Positions 40,424 through 48,973 are shown, counted from the stretch's first letter. The stretch: DNA of 64,000 nucleotides from a virus (IMGVR_UViG_3300037042_006844:58556-122555); one strand, 5' to 3'. Translations and numbers: made by a program. The notes: a model not told the origin generated them from the sequence alone.

Positions 40424-41593
40424 TCACACACCAGCAATGTGCTTAAAAGCGTCCGTATAAACATTCTTATCGAATATGCTATTACCCGACGCATCCATCA
40501 AATCGTCGATTTTCATTTTGTTTAAGAAATAGTCGTCTGTGATCGCAAAATTTTCTTCGTATGCTGGAACAAATTGTGCAAACTCGGCGTTGTTTTTGAC
40601 CACATCAAATATGAGTTTATAAACATAATAGCGTCGATAGATTTCCAACACAGTGCTATGATATCCCGAATCTTTAATATAGTGGTCCATTTCTGAAAAT
40701 ATAGACTGCTCCAACAAGTTCGTCTGCTTGAATGCGAACCTATACAAACACGAAGCACTTCCAATGTGATATTGGAATTGTTGCAACATCAACGCTTGTG
40801 GATTTGGCTGCAAATGCCAATTTCGGACGTGGTATCCGCCATGAAAATAATACGCAAACTGATCTTCATATGTGGGTGTTCCCGCAGCATATGTTTGTAA
40901 ATCGTGTGCTTTATTGATCCGATTAAGAAGCTCAGATGAAAATTTGACAAACGTGTCCATTGCGGTTTCTATTTCAAACGTATATGGCCTGCCACGCAAA
41001 ACAATTTGATCCCCTGGCATGTGGCTATGTGCTTCCAGAATATCGTTTGGATTGAAACACGATTTGCGAATCAAAAGAGTTGTTGGTTGAAAATGCGGAA
41101 ATGTAAACGGCCTTAAATTTTCGAACAGATTATCTTCCTGCATAATTTGTCGTTCGAAACTGATAAAATGCTCGTTATTGGTGCAGCCACGGGTCGCCCC
41201 CACAACATCCAAATCATTACTACCGATGCGGCGCATGAAACGCTGCAACAAATCAGCGTTCAATATAAAATCGTCATCTTCCATGATCAATATTGTATCA
41301 CGAATCTCCGCCCAATGTTTTTCAAGCAAATATCGAATGTTGACTCCGTGATTTGCCATTGTCGGTTCGAGAAAATCAAACGTTACAGCTGGGTCGTTGG
41401 CACTCAGCCCAGTAAAAAAGTCACGAACAATTTTCAGTTCGGCATCGTCTCTTCGATCCGGCCCCTCCGAAACAGCAATAAAAAGGTTGTCGAATAACGG
41501 ATTCAATCTGGCTCTCCAGTTAAGTATTCGGAGATACATCAACAATGGATCGCTCACAGAAATCAACAACTGCGTGGAGTTTTTAACGTTCAT
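40424..41593 (-). CDS. Glycosyltransferase-like protein
   Basis: A 389-residue protein. The start (QLLISVSDPLLMYLRIL) and DTILIMEDDDFILNADLLQRFM (acidic DDD metal site, about residue 98) fit a GT-A-type glycosyltransferase; HGVNIRYLLEKHW just before is also typical. The C-terminal half is helical. Substrate unknown. Divergent from the tandem glycosyltransferase pair at 41634. Confidence 0.65.
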   Translation of the reverse strand: MNVKNSTQLLISVSDPLLMYLRILNWRARLNPLFDNLFIAVSEGPDRRDDAELKIVRDFFTGLSANDPAVTFDFLEPTMANHGVNIRYLLEKHWAEIRDTILIMEDDDFILNADLLQRFMRRIGSNDLDVVGATRGCTNNEHFISFERQIMQEDNLFENLRPFTFPHFQPTTLLIRKSCFNPNDILEAHSHMPGDQIVLRGRPYTFEIETAMDTFVKFSSELLNRINKAHDLQTYAAGTPTYEDQFAYYFHGGYHVRNWHLQPNPQALMLQQFQYHIGSASCLYRFAFKQTNLLEQSIFSEMDHYIKDSGYHSTVLEIYRRYYVYKLIFDVVKNNAEFAQFVPAYEENFAITDDYFLNKMKIDDLMDASGNSIFDKNVYTDAFKHIAGV

Positions 41594-41633
41594 ATTGTAA
41601 CATGATCTACTATATATAGTTAAATGTTACGTT

Positions 41634-42440
41634 ATGAAACGAGATATCGCCATATTCACCATAGTTAAAAACGAACCATATTTTCTTCCGAAATGGATCG
41701 AATATTATAGCAAATCGTTCGACAAACGCGACATGTATGTATTGGACAACGAAAGCACAGACGGCAGCACCAACAATTTGTGCGTCAACGTTGAGAAAGT
41801 TATTACCGCCAGTGTAAACCCAAACAACCTCAATTACATTTGGATAACTGACGTGGTCAAAGCACAATTTCAAAAGCTTTTGAACTCTTATAATTATGTT
41901 TTCTATGTTGACGTTGATGAATTCGTCATTTCCACCGAAACTCCAAATCTACGCAATTATTTGGACAGACAGATTGCCGAAGGCAGAAAATGCTTCATAT
42001 CCAACGGTTGGTTTCTGATCCACTATCCCGAAAAAAACGAGATCGGTTTTGACTACAACAAATCAATGTTGAGTCAACGCCAATATGCGTATCAATTTAA
42101 TCACTATGACAAGCCGTTTTGCGCAAACTACTTTTTGGATTTTGCCGCTGGGCAGCATTTTGCCCACACCGAACTTCCCTATTCCAGCACAAGACGCACC
42201 GACCCAGAAATATTATTGCTCCACGCCAAATTGTTTGATATGGAATACAGCGTTAATCGCTATAAACAACAAATGCACATGTTTGACCAAATCGAGCCTG
42301 GAGTTTTTGACAACGACCACCATTGGATCATTAAAAAAGAGTATGATTCGTTTTTAGATTATCATTACAAACATCGGTTTGATGATACCGTGGAGCATTT
42401 GGAACAGTTGTTGCATTACGATTACACAAACCTATTCTGA
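41634..42440 (+). CDS. Family 2-type glycosyltransferase, tandem copy 1
   Basis: A 268-residue protein: IAIFTIVKNEPYFLPKWIEYYSK, LDNESTDGSTNNL, and the DxD-type YVDVDEFVIS (about residue 100) define a Glyco_tranf_2_4/GT92-type glycosyltransferase. It is 60-70% alike to the next gene by eye. Start at the plus ATG 41634; a CTATATATAG box is about 20 bases upstream. Confidence 0.82.
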   Translation: MKRDIAIFTIVKNEPYFLPKWIEYYSKSFDKRDMYVLDNESTDGSTNNLCVNVEKVITASVNPNNLNYIWITDVVKAQFQKLLNSYNYVFYVDVDEFVISTETPNLRNYLDRQIAEGRKCFISNGWFLIHYPEKNEIGFDYNKSMLSQRQYAYQFNHYDKPFCANYFLDFAAGQHFAHTELPYSSTRRTDPEILLLHAKLFDMEYSVNRYKQQMHMFDQIEPGVFDNDHHWIIKKEYDSFLDYHYKHRFDDTVEHLEQLLHYDYTNLF

Positions 42441-42444
42441 CCAC

Positions 42445-43239
42445 ATGAAAAAAGATGTCGCCATATTTACGATAGTCAAAAACGAACCCTACTTTCTTCC
42501 GAAGTGGATCAAATACTACAGTCAATTTTTTGATAAATGCGACATGTCGGTTCTCGATGACGCGACCAATGATGGCAGCACCGACAATCTTGACATCGAC
42601 GTAGTGAAACTGCCAATCCGCAGCAAACTTGATTACGGACAGAACGGATTCTATATCAGAGAGCGGTTTGCGCAATTATTGGAAAGATACCATTACGTGT
42701 TCTGCACAGACGTAGATGAATTCATTACTCCGACTCACTCACCCAATCTGAGGATGTATATTGACAACGAAATTTCTACAGGCAGAAACTGTTTTATTGC
42801 CACAGGATGGATAATTGTTCACTATCCAGAAAAAGGCGATTTCGCGTTTGATTATACAAAACCCATATTGAACCAACGGCAGAACGTCAATGATTCTCCG
42901 CCATACAATAAACCTTACGGTGCCAACTATGTTTTGAGCTACAACATTGGTCAACACACAGCATCCAATGAACAACCATATTCACAAGAACAGCGCAGTG
43001 ATCCAAACGTCATTTTAATTCACGCCAAGTTATTTGACATGGATTTTAGCATCAATCGTTACCGCCACACATTCAGAACATACGATACCATATTGCCAAC
43101 GGTCCCCGCAATAGAAAAAGATTTTGTTCTGCATGGCGAAGATGCCGAATTTATCAAATATCATTACACACAACGCTTCAATGGAACTGTGCGTAATTTG
43201 GATAAACTGTTGTATTTCGATTTCAAAAACATGTTCTAG
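42445..43239 (+). CDS. Family 2-type glycosyltransferase, tandem copy 2
   Basis: A 264-residue paralogue of 41634 with the same IVKNEPYFLPKWI and CTDVDEFI motifs. Starts four bases after the upstream stop, so co-translated. Ends in TAG. Followed by the omegaRNA-like element and a bidirectional terminator. Confidence 0.82.
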   Translation: MKKDVAIFTIVKNEPYFLPKWIKYYSQFFDKCDMSVLDDATNDGSTDNLDIDVVKLPIRSKLDYGQNGFYIRERFAQLLERYHYVFCTDVDEFITPTHSPNLRMYIDNEISTGRNCFIATGWIIVHYPEKGDFAFDYTKPILNQRQNVNDSPPYNKPYGANYVLSYNIGQHTASNEQPYSQEQRSDPNVILIHAKLFDMDFSINRYRHTFRTYDTILPTVPAIEKDFVLHGEDAEFIKYHYTQRFNGTVRNLDKLLYFDFKNMF

Positions 43240-43242
43240 GCA

Positions 43243-43290
43243 GTGAACTACACCGACCCTAAAGGGATAGGGGTTTTACGCTCCCAAGAT
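43243..43290 (-). other. Orphan omegaRNA-like element
   Basis: Minus strand GGGAGCGTAAAACCCC, a CCC(T/A)...GGG hairpin (CCCTTTAGGG), then GTGTAGTTCA, the same scaffold pattern as the TnpB remnant at 19.5 kb. No tnpB frame is nearby. The following 20-odd bases on the minus strand would be the guide if functional. Confidence 0.5.
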
Positions 43291-43322
43291 ATAAAAAACC
43301 CCAGCCTTGCGACTGGGGTTTT
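43291..43322. terminator. Bidirectional terminator
   Basis: AAAACCCCAG / CTGGGGTTTT stem with T/A runs both sides, between the convergent glycosyltransferase and RNA ligase genes. Confidence 0.85.
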
Positions 43323-43339
43323 GCGTCTAACACTTGTTG

Positions 43340-44359
43340 CTATTTATCGTTGAGCAAATAGTTGTTGCTGATTGCTTTGAAACTGAAATTCTCGGTCAAT
43401 CCTCGAACGACCACACCTTCACGATCTGCGTTTGGATTCAACATGCTTTTTCCATCTGCATACGCCAACATGTTGTCCACCAAAGCCTCGGCGGGTAATA
43501 CATAAGCCCACTCCATGACTGGAACCATGTTCAACTTTAACGTTTCCAATGTATCTTTCAACTCGCTCACAGTCATTCTACGACCTTCGTCGATGTAATA
43601 TCCCGTAAAGAAAAACACTGTGCGTTTGGCCAATCCGTATAAATTACCTTGAATGCCTGGACCAACCAATTCACCTTGCAACGCAATGTTTTTACGCAAC
43701 TCGGTCAACTTCCCTGGCATTTGTAGTTCATTTGCTGCTTGCCAGAACGCATTTCCCTCACTGGGTTTCAATTCGAGGTTTCGGCTGCATACTCCAAACT
43801 CACCGTTGCGAAAATATGCGGTAAAACTTGAACCGTCCAATTTTTCAGTAACATATGCATTTTGCCCCCGCAAATCAATCATACAATCACTTGCATAATT
43901 CTGAATACGTTCCTCGTCGGTCTTTGGAATAAAAGAAGGAAACCATCCCTTTACTTCTCCAGACAATTGTGCTGGACCTCCAGCTTCGTATTTTATCACG
44001 TTCAATGCCACGGTTAAATCATCTCCCTCTTTTAGATTAGGAAGGCTCCAAGGCAGCGGAGTCAATAGACCTTGAGAAATTTGTCCACACAAACGAACAG
44101 TTTTCAAACGAAATCCCTCTTGTCCATTTGCCATTTTTTTGAAGCAACGTGCTCTCAAAAATTCAAATTGCGGCATTACTGGCAAAAAACTGTCGATCTC
44201 ATAATAAACAGCAAGATCGCCCACGTTAAATTCATTCTTTTTGACAACAACTTTCCATCCCTTGACAGTTGCTACAACAATAGCGTCAGCACCAACAATG
44301 GGTTGAATGTCGAGGATTTTAACTACACTGGCTAATTTACGTTCTGGTTCCATACACAT
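43340..44359 (-). CDS. RNA ligase (DRB0094/Rnl family)
   Basis: A 339-residue protein. The N-terminal OB-like domain (GWKVVVKKNEFNVGDLAVYYEID) is followed by the nucleotidyltransferase core: motif I EKLDGSSFTAYF (Lys about residue 170), motif III FGVCSRNLELKP, motif IV IALQGELVGPG, motif V EGVVVRGLTENFSFKAIS. It seals 3'-OH/5'-P RNA ends with ATP. Phage RNA ligases repair tRNAs cut by host nucleases, which fits this tRNA-rich genome. A long ACT microsatellite lies just upstream. ATG at 44353 is an alternative start. Confidence 0.88.
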   Translation of the reverse strand: MCMEPERKLASVVKILDIQPIVGADAIVVATVKGWKVVVKKNEFNVGDLAVYYEIDSFLPVMPQFEFLRARCFKKMANGQEGFRLKTVRLCGQISQGLLTPLPWSLPNLKEGDDLTVALNVIKYEAGGPAQLSGEVKGWFPSFIPKTDEERIQNYASDCMIDLRGQNAYVTEKLDGSSFTAYFRNGEFGVCSRNLELKPSEGNAFWQAANELQMPGKLTELRKNIALQGELVGPGIQGNLYGLAKRTVFFFTGYYIDEGRRMTVSELKDTLETLKLNMVPVMEWAYVLPAEALVDNMLAYADGKSMLNPNADREGVVVRGLTENFSFKAISNNYLLNDK

Positions 44360-44373
44360 AACAATTTTTTCTA

Positions 44374-44456
<83 letters not shown>

Positions 44457-44461
44457 GACTC

Positions 44462-44725
44462 TCAATGTTTCTTGCGTCGAAGATTTACATACTCTGGTGA
44501 TGATGTGGCATACGCTATATCATCATTCAACTTTACAATTCTTAGTCCATTGCCAAAAAACATTGCGGCGGCGACTATAATATCCCACACGCTGTGCAAG
44601 ATTTGCCCTTCCAGAAAATGATTAGCTGCCACAAATATTGCAAATCCCGACATGATCACCACAACCCAACAATACCATCCACTATTGGTAATGTTCCTAT
44701 ATATCGTTAAAAGTTTTTTCACCAT
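44462..44725 (-). CDS. Two-segment membrane protein (87 aa)
   Basis: The start at MVKKLLTIYRNITNSGWYCW is chosen because a consensus TTGACA-17-TATAAT promoter ends seven bases before it. Two hydrophobic segments (VVVIMSGFAIFVAAN and VWDIIVAAAMFFGN) follow. Inner-membrane protein of unknown function. Confidence 0.72.
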   Translation of the reverse strand: MVKKLLTIYRNITNSGWYCWVVVIMSGFAIFVAANHFLEGQILHSVWDIIVAAAMFFGNGLRIVKLNDDIAYATSSPEYVNLRRKKH

Positions 44726-44732
44726 GACAATA

Positions 44733-44761
44733 ATTATAAACCGCGATGTTGAAAGTGTCAA
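44733..44761 (-). promoter_or_regulatory. Consensus sigma70 promoter
   Basis: Minus strand TTGACA, 17-base spacer, TATAAT; ATG begins seven bases after the -10, so the transcript would be leaderless. It lies within the upstream membrane-protein frame. Confidence 0.8.
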
Positions 44762-45003
44762 TCCAATTCCGTCTGTGTCTGATTTTTTCGAATGTATTGA
44801 TGTCGAGCCAGGCCAAACATTATACACCCCAATATTATCATGTATGCACAACCAACGTATTTACCCTCTTCGAATTTAGCACCCGCTGTGAAAAAGTCAA
44901 GAGTCCCCAAAAAAACCCCCAACCGCCCCACCCAAGGGTTTTCGAATAATTTGGCTGCTGTTGCAACCACAACCGATATCCCACTTATAATCATCAATTT
45001 CAT
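44758..45003 (-). CDS. Membrane protein (81 aa)
   Basis: Two hydrophobic segments (IISGISVVVATAAKLF; YMIILGCIMFGLA). Unlike most genes here it has a purine-rich Shine-Dalgarno-like AAGGGGGAACTGC before the ATG. Function unknown. Confidence 0.65.
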   Translation of the reverse strand: MKLMIISGISVVVATAAKLFENPWVGRLGVFLGTLDFFTAGAKFEEGKYVGCAYMIILGCIMFGLARHQYIRKNQTQTELD

Positions 45004-45009
45004 GCAGTT

Positions 45010-45070
45010 CCCCCTTATTATTATTAGTATTATTAGTATTATTAAGCCCCATTATTATTATTATCATTCC
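45010..45070. repeat. TTA/ATT microsatellite tracts
   Basis: Two runs of (TTA)n/(ATT)n with short interruptions flank the start of the neighbouring membrane protein. Confidence 0.85.
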
Positions 45071-45227
45071 CATCTACATATACCATTGCTATGACTGCTC
45101 CTGTGAGCAACATGCACGTTGGTATGGTTGGATGAGGACTCACTGACGCAATGAAATATGCTCCAGCCGAGGTCAACACCGCCAAATACATTCTGCAACA
45201 CAACTCCAATATATACTTACGGTTCAT
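45042..45227 (-). CDS. Small membrane protein (61 aa)
   Basis: One strong hydrophobic segment plus a second weaker one. CTATTTAATTGTATG precedes the start. The tail (VDGNDNNNNGA) is encoded by the neighbouring microsatellite. Confidence 0.6.
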   Translation of the reverse strand: MNRKYILELCCRMYLAVLTSAGAYFIASVSPHPTIPTCMLLTGAVIAMVYVDGNDNNNNGA

Positions 45228-45244
45228 ACAATTAAATAGCTATC

Positions 45245-45553
45245 TTAATCACCATCGACATCATAATTATGTTTGGCTGGAAACAGACTCTCCACCAATT
45301 CGTTGTGTTGTTGCTGCAACACAGACATTTTTGCAGCAATGATCTCCATGTCTTTCAAAATTTTGGCGTGACGGATTCCTTTTTTGGAATTGGCTTTGTA
45401 AATTGTGGTATAAACAAATCCGCCTGAAGTTCCGATCATGGGGTTGAAACAATTTATGGTCGAGTCCAACAGTTCTTCCACCGTCATTTCGCACATGCCC
45501 CAGAATGAATCGGCAACATAAACTTTATCTCCAACTTTATATTTTTTGTTCAT
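45245..45553 (-). CDS. Unknown protein (102 aa)
   Basis: A 102-residue protein starting MNKKYKVGDKVYVADSFWG, which has the look of an SH3-like barrel, then a helical tail. Possibly nucleic-acid or protein binding. Not recognised. Confidence 0.6.
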   Translation of the reverse strand: MNKKYKVGDKVYVADSFWGMCEMTVEELLDSTINCFNPMIGTSGGFVYTTIYKANSKKGIRHAKILKDMEIIAAKMSVLQQQHNELVESLFPAKHNYDVDGD

Positions 45554-45556
45554 ATG

Positions 45557-45835
45557 TTATGGTCCGTGGCTATTGTGTTCGTCGTGATAAAAATCAACAT
45601 CAATATCGTTTGGTATGCTGAGTTTGTCAAACAGTTTTTTAAGAAATTTCGCGGATATTGTAATTAGTAGTGTGACGATCAACCAAGGCCAACAAAACAT
45701 CGCCTCCACGCCATCTAATGGAGCATAAAATCTGTTGATGAGTATTGCGAATAATACCCCGATCAAAAAATAGACTATGATAATTGCTGTCAGTCCCATT
45801 GCCAGTTTTGCTAGTTCAATCAAAAACACACTCAT
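45557..45835 (-). CDS. Membrane protein (92 aa)
   Basis: Start at MSVFLIELAKLAMGL, because the upstream frame is overlapped by the neighbour. Two hydrophobic segments (TAIIIVYFLIGVLFAILI; PWLIVTLLITISA) and a charged Asp/His tail. Function unknown. Confidence 0.6.
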   Translation of the reverse strand: MSVFLIELAKLAMGLTAIIIVYFLIGVLFAILINRFYAPLDGVEAMFCWPWLIVTLLITISAKFLKKLFDKLSIPNDIDVDFYHDEHNSHGP

Positions 45836-45948
45836 TCGTCGTCTTTCATTAGGTATTGAATCACCGATATCATTATTATTGTAGTAAAAAACAGAACGAC
45901 ACACAAACCCATGTCGGTCATGTCGGTATTTTCGGAATTAAAATTCAT
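45832..45948 (-). CDS. Tiny membrane protein (38 aa)
   Basis: MNFNSENTDMTD then a single hydrophobic segment LCVVLFFTTIIMISVIQYLM. Overlaps the previous gene by four bases and the upstream zinc-ribbon gene by 11, suggesting a coupled unit. Confidence 0.5.
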   Translation of the reverse strand: MNFNSENTDMTDMGLCVVLFFTTIIMISVIQYLMKDDE

Positions 45949-46174
45949 CGTCATCCTTTGCAGCCGCTTTTCTGGATTTATCGTCGTCCTTCTTGCCGCA
46001 TTTATATTCGAAAATGCTAAATGCCTCTTTAGCGTTTCTGCCATGCGCCCAATCGTCCATGCTGCAATTGGGTCTTGGATTTTTGCAATATATAGTCACC
46101 CCATCGGTGGGGTCGTATCTTTGACCAGTGACGATTGTGAGATCGCCTTTGCAATTTGGACACTTGTATTTCAT
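45938..46174 (-). CDS. Zinc-ribbon protein (78 aa)
   Basis: CPNCKGDL (residues 5-8) and YCKNPRPNC pair to form a zinc ribbon; later CGKK and a Lys/Asp-rich tail. Likely a nucleic-acid or protein interaction module. Family not recognised. Confidence 0.65.
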   Translation of the reverse strand: MKYKCPNCKGDLTIVTGQRYDPTDGVTIYCKNPRPNCSMDDWAHGRNAKEAFSIFEYKCGKKDDDKSRKAAAKDDDEF

Positions 46175-46206
46175 ATGTTATTATGATACCATCTATTTCA
46201 GTTTTG

Positions 46207-46398
46207 TCAACGACTTGCGTCCCACAACATATACCCGCCCAAAAATACAGCGATGGGTCCAAGCAATATGGTGTATAACATGCGGGTTCGTATCTGTGGA
46301 TCGTGTGAACCGTTGTATATTTTATATGCATGTATGATTATAAAATATCCGCACAAACCCATTGTGCCATGCAGCCATAAATATTGTGCAATGTTCAT
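46207..46398 (-). CDS. Membrane protein (63 aa)
   Basis: Two hydrophobic segments (LCGYFIIIHA, LYTILLGPIAVFLGGYML). Starts MNIAQYLWL. Function unknown. Confidence 0.6.
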   Translation of the reverse strand: MNIAQYLWLHGTMGLCGYFIIIHAYKIYNGSHDPQIRTRMLYTILLGPIAVFLGGYMLWDASR

Positions 46399-46405
46399 AT
46401 GTTTT

Positions 46406-46789
46406 TCAATCGCTGTGATCTGTGTCAGTCCACCAACTTTTGGAACTACCTGCTATAAAACTTTCGGTTGTTGGATAGTAAACGTCCATAACATGTTTTG
46501 CATGGTTCATTTGTTTCCATGGAACTTTTGAACATTTGCTTCGAAGGTCGTCCAACTCGCCGAGAAGCCGTTTTTCGTTGAGGGCATCCACAATCAATTT
46601 AACATCGGCAACGTTCTCTTCGAACTCACAATAACCATTGATCAATCTTTTTGGTATGGACTGTCCCACTATTTTTTCGTATACACAATACTCTTTGCCT
46701 CCGAGGGTGTCTGGCAGGTCGTCAAACTCGGCGAAATACCACGGTAATGATGACTCCTCCCCAACGGGATATGTTGTTGTTTTGCTCAT
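46406..46789 (-). CDS. Unknown protein (127 aa)
   Basis: An acidic, globular protein with a conserved-looking FAEFDDLPDTLGGKEYCVYEKIVGQ block and Trp-rich end. Starts within four bases of the end of the upstream membrane protein (ATGA overlap). Not recognised. Confidence 0.6.
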   Translation of the reverse strand: MSKTTTYPVGEESSLPWYFAEFDDLPDTLGGKEYCVYEKIVGQSIPKRLINGYCEFEENVADVKLIVDALNEKRLLGELDDLRSKCSKVPWKQMNHAKHVMDVYYPTTESFIAGSSKSWWTDTDHSD

Positions 46790-47022
46790 AAATCTGTTTT
46801 GCTGCTTAATTTAATGTATAAATATCTGGCGATCAATGCTATGAATGCCGCCAAAACAAGTTCTGATGCCCACCACATTTTCCAAGAAAACGCCACGGTC
46901 AATGCTGGACACGCAAAGTTCCAAGCTTGCGTAACCAAATATGGCAGAAATGCGGCTACGAAAAGTCCAATAATTGCAACGCCAGCGATTATTGCGGCTA
47001 GTATCAATAAACTCGTTATCAT
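46786..47022 (-). CDS. Membrane protein (78 aa)
   Basis: Starts MITSLLILAAIIAGVAIIGLFVA, chosen because CATATTTAATGTTATG precedes it; three hydrophobic segments are visible. Translationally coupled to the downstream gene by an ATGA overlap. Confidence 0.6.
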   Translation of the reverse strand: MITSLLILAAIIAGVAIIGLFVAAFLPYLVTQAWNFACPALTVAFSWKMWWASELVLAAFIALIARYLYIKLSSKTDL

Positions 47023-47026
47023 AACA

Positions 47027-47350
47027 TTAAATATGTTTGAAGACTTCATTTTCTGCTTTTTTCCAAACTCTGGCTTGGTTGATCGCCAATTTTGCTTCGG
47101 CAAACCGCAACAAATCATCGGTGTTGAAACCGTTTCTTCGTGCAGCATCCATGAGCAATAGATAACAATCAGCCCATTCCATGATGTCATTGGGACTGTC
47201 AATCAATTCCTGCACTTCTTCTTTCAGATGATGCAGTGGACCGAGACATCCCCTTTCAGCGGGTGTTCCAAATGCTTTGGACGAAAATTCAAAATATCGT
47301 TGCCAAAATTCGTTGTATTTTTCGAGGTCGCTAAGTTGTGGTGAGTTCAT
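47027..47350 (-). CDS. MazG-like nucleotide pyrophosphohydrolase (DUF550-type)
   Basis: A 107-residue protein. TPAERGCLGPLHHLKEEVQELIDSP, IMEWADCYLLLMDAARRNGF and LLRFAEAKLAINQARVWK match the DUF550/dATP-dGTP pyrophosphohydrolase group (EExxE...ExxD helices). It would hydrolyse dNTPs or (p)ppGpp-like substrates to control nucleotide pools. Its ATG overlaps the end of the amber-interrupted gene at 47347. Confidence 0.8.
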   Translation of the reverse strand: MNSPQLSDLEKYNEFWQRYFEFSSKAFGTPAERGCLGPLHHLKEEVQELIDSPNDIMEWADCYLLLMDAARRNGFNTDDLLRFAEAKLAINQARVWKKAENEVFKHI

Positions 47351-47559
47351 GTTTGTCCTACTAAATATCGTTGTCCTCGTTTCCAACCACTGGGATTATC
47401 AAGTTGAGGGCATCCCAAATTTTCATTTTCCACTTTGGTTTTGCCATGTCCAATAATATTGGAATAACCACCACTGTCTGCTTCGTATAATACTACTTTC
47501 TAACGAAGTTCCTCTGGTGTCATTTTATTTAATGCTTTCAATAATGCGTTGTATGTCAT
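47347..47559 (-). pseudogene. Amber-interrupted small gene
   Basis: ATG at 47559; the frame reads MTYNALLKALNKMTPEELR, then TAG at codon 20, then continues open (KVVLYEADSGGYSNIIGHG...) to TGA 47347, which overlaps the ATG of the MazG-like gene. The continuation keeps frame and coupling, so it is either a recent nonsense mutation or a read-through site. TAG is a normal stop elsewhere (15249, 43239). Confidence 0.75.
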
Positions 47560-47570
47560 AGGTTTTTATG

Positions 47571-47798
47571 TTATGCTTTTTCTTTTGGTGGCCCCGGAAA
47601 CCTGTTTATATGCCAAAAATTTGTGATGGGACTCTCAATCAATTCAGTTTGACAATCCAGCAACATTCCAGCTACGATATCCCTGTAGATTTCACTTCGA
47701 TCACATAGTGGTTGTTCGGGCATTTCAAGCCGATTCATGCGATCCAAAACATCTTCCAACACAGCAATCTTCACGGTCAATTCAGTATAATTAGACAT
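47571..47798 (-). CDS. Unknown helical protein (75 aa)
   Basis: Starts MSNYTELTVKIAVLEDVLDRM; helical, leucine-rich N-terminus, then a mixed tail ending in ...GPPKEKA. The longer upstream frame is less likely. Function unknown. Confidence 0.55.
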   Translation of the reverse strand: MSNYTELTVKIAVLEDVLDRMNRLEMPEQPLCDRSEIYRDIVAGMLLDCQTELIESPITNFWHINRFPGPPKEKA

Positions 47799-47821
47799 AT
47801 ATATGTGAAAAAAGAAAACGG

Positions 47822-48238
47822 TCAGCCCCAAATATCACTGTAATACAGTCCCAAATAACGCAGTCCCATCCTGTATCTATTTTCCCAAGCAGTCACCTGA
47901 GCAGCATATTCATCATAGTCACTGGATATACGACTCGGAATTTTATTCCATAGTGCCTCACCAGTGTCATATGCCAATGCAAATTGAATATGTTCAAGAA
48001 TGATTCTCCATTCATCAATGGTCATGGTTCCATCAATCTCTCCTGTAAAGTTCAGATTGCGCAATGGTGGAATGTGGGTGCTGATGCCAAGATTTTCAAT
48101 AAGATATGTCACCCTGGGCAACATATATACACTGAATTGAACGTGCAATCCATACATGTCCATGCGATTGCATCCATATTTCCATCGGTCATATATCAAA
48201 CTTCGAAACAAATTTTTCATAGCTCTAGGTATCATCAT
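47822..48238 (-). CDS. Unknown protein (138 aa)
   Basis: An aromatic-rich globular protein (GLRYLGLYYSDIWG at the end). Preceded by TTGACA-17-TAACAT, with TATAAC nearer the ATG. It is the last gene before the repeat-rich arm junction. Not recognised. Confidence 0.6.
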   Translation of the reverse strand: MMIPRAMKNLFRSLIYDRWKYGCNRMDMYGLHVQFSVYMLPRVTYLIENLGISTHIPPLRNLNFTGEIDGTMTIDEWRIILEHIQFALAYDTGEALWNKIPSRISSDYDEYAAQVTAWENRYRMGLRYLGLYYSDIWG

Positions 48239-48298
48239 GTTATAACAACCATGTTACCATCCAAATCACAGAATGTCAATGACCCTCAACAGGAATAG

Positions 48299-48375
48299 GA
48301 ATAAAATAGGAACAGCATTGACGGCTTTGATGGACAAATAAATAAAATAGGAACAGCATTGACGGCTTTGATGGA
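48299..48375. repeat. Direct repeat pair
   Basis: ATAAAATAGGAACAGCATTG, followed by ACGGCTTTGATGGA, occurs twice (48301-48334 and 48342-48375). Confidence 0.95.
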
Positions 48376-48475
48376 TATGCTCATTGATGGATATGCGAAA
48401 TCGATCATGAAAATGCCGCCACAGTGTTAAATTGAAAAATCCCATAAATGAAACAAAAAGTATGTGTCCAAATCA

Positions 48476-48744
48476 TTGATTTCACACAAGCCAACAATGA
48501 GCATGTGTCTGTCAAAGCCAGCAATGAGCATGTGTTGATTCAAAGCCCATCACAATGAGCATATGTTGATTCAAAGCCCAAAAACTGCCATGTGTCTGTC
48601 AAAGCCCATCACAATGAGCATATGTTGATTCAAAGCCCAAAAACTGCCATGTGTCTGTCAAAGCCCATCACAATGAGCATATGTTGATTCAAAGCCCATC
48701 ACAATGAGCATATGTTGATTCAAAGCCCAAAAACTGCCATGTGT
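48476..48744. repeat. Tandem repeat block of about 59-bp units
   Basis: Units of the form TGTGTCTGTCAAAGCCCATC...GTTGATTCAAAGCCCAAAAA recur with deletions. On the minus strand each unit contains TTTGACAGACA. The array sits at the boundary between low-GC and high-GC arms, so an origin, iteron array or packaging signal are candidates. Confidence 0.9.
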
Positions 48745-48755
48745 GCTAGAAAGCT

Positions 48756-48950
48756 CTCGCGGGCAGGGGTCGAGACCCGGCCTGCCATGTTCAGAACCAC
48801 TTGACGGGAGTCCCCCTACCCCCTCCCCCCCATACTTGGCGTTTTGAGGCAGGGATATATACCCCCACCCCCGTCAAGTGTATAAACTGGGCAGGGGTGC
48901 GGCATACCCCTACCCGTTGTGAGTTTATATTGGCACTGCCCCCACAGCTT
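48756..48950. other. GC-rich hairpin and G-tract region
   Basis: A hairpin GGCAGG...CCTGCC (near 48764-48788) is followed by C-runs (CCCCCTACCCCCTCCCCCCC, 48813-48833) that on the minus strand form four G-runs able to make a G-quadruplex, and a second run of C-tracts (48862-48876). No gene is evident. Fits an arm-junction regulatory site. Confidence 0.7.
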
Positions 48951-48973
48951 GTGTGCCAAGTGGCTGGGACTCT

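Noticed and set aside
47500-47502. Genome-wide TAG recoding
   Set aside because: Other genes end normally in TAG (15249, 43239, 52566), and no CTA-anticodon tRNA is seen.
48476-48744. Possible CRISPR array
   Set aside because: Units are head-to-tail and nearly identical throughout; there are no unique spacers of constant length and no cas genes.
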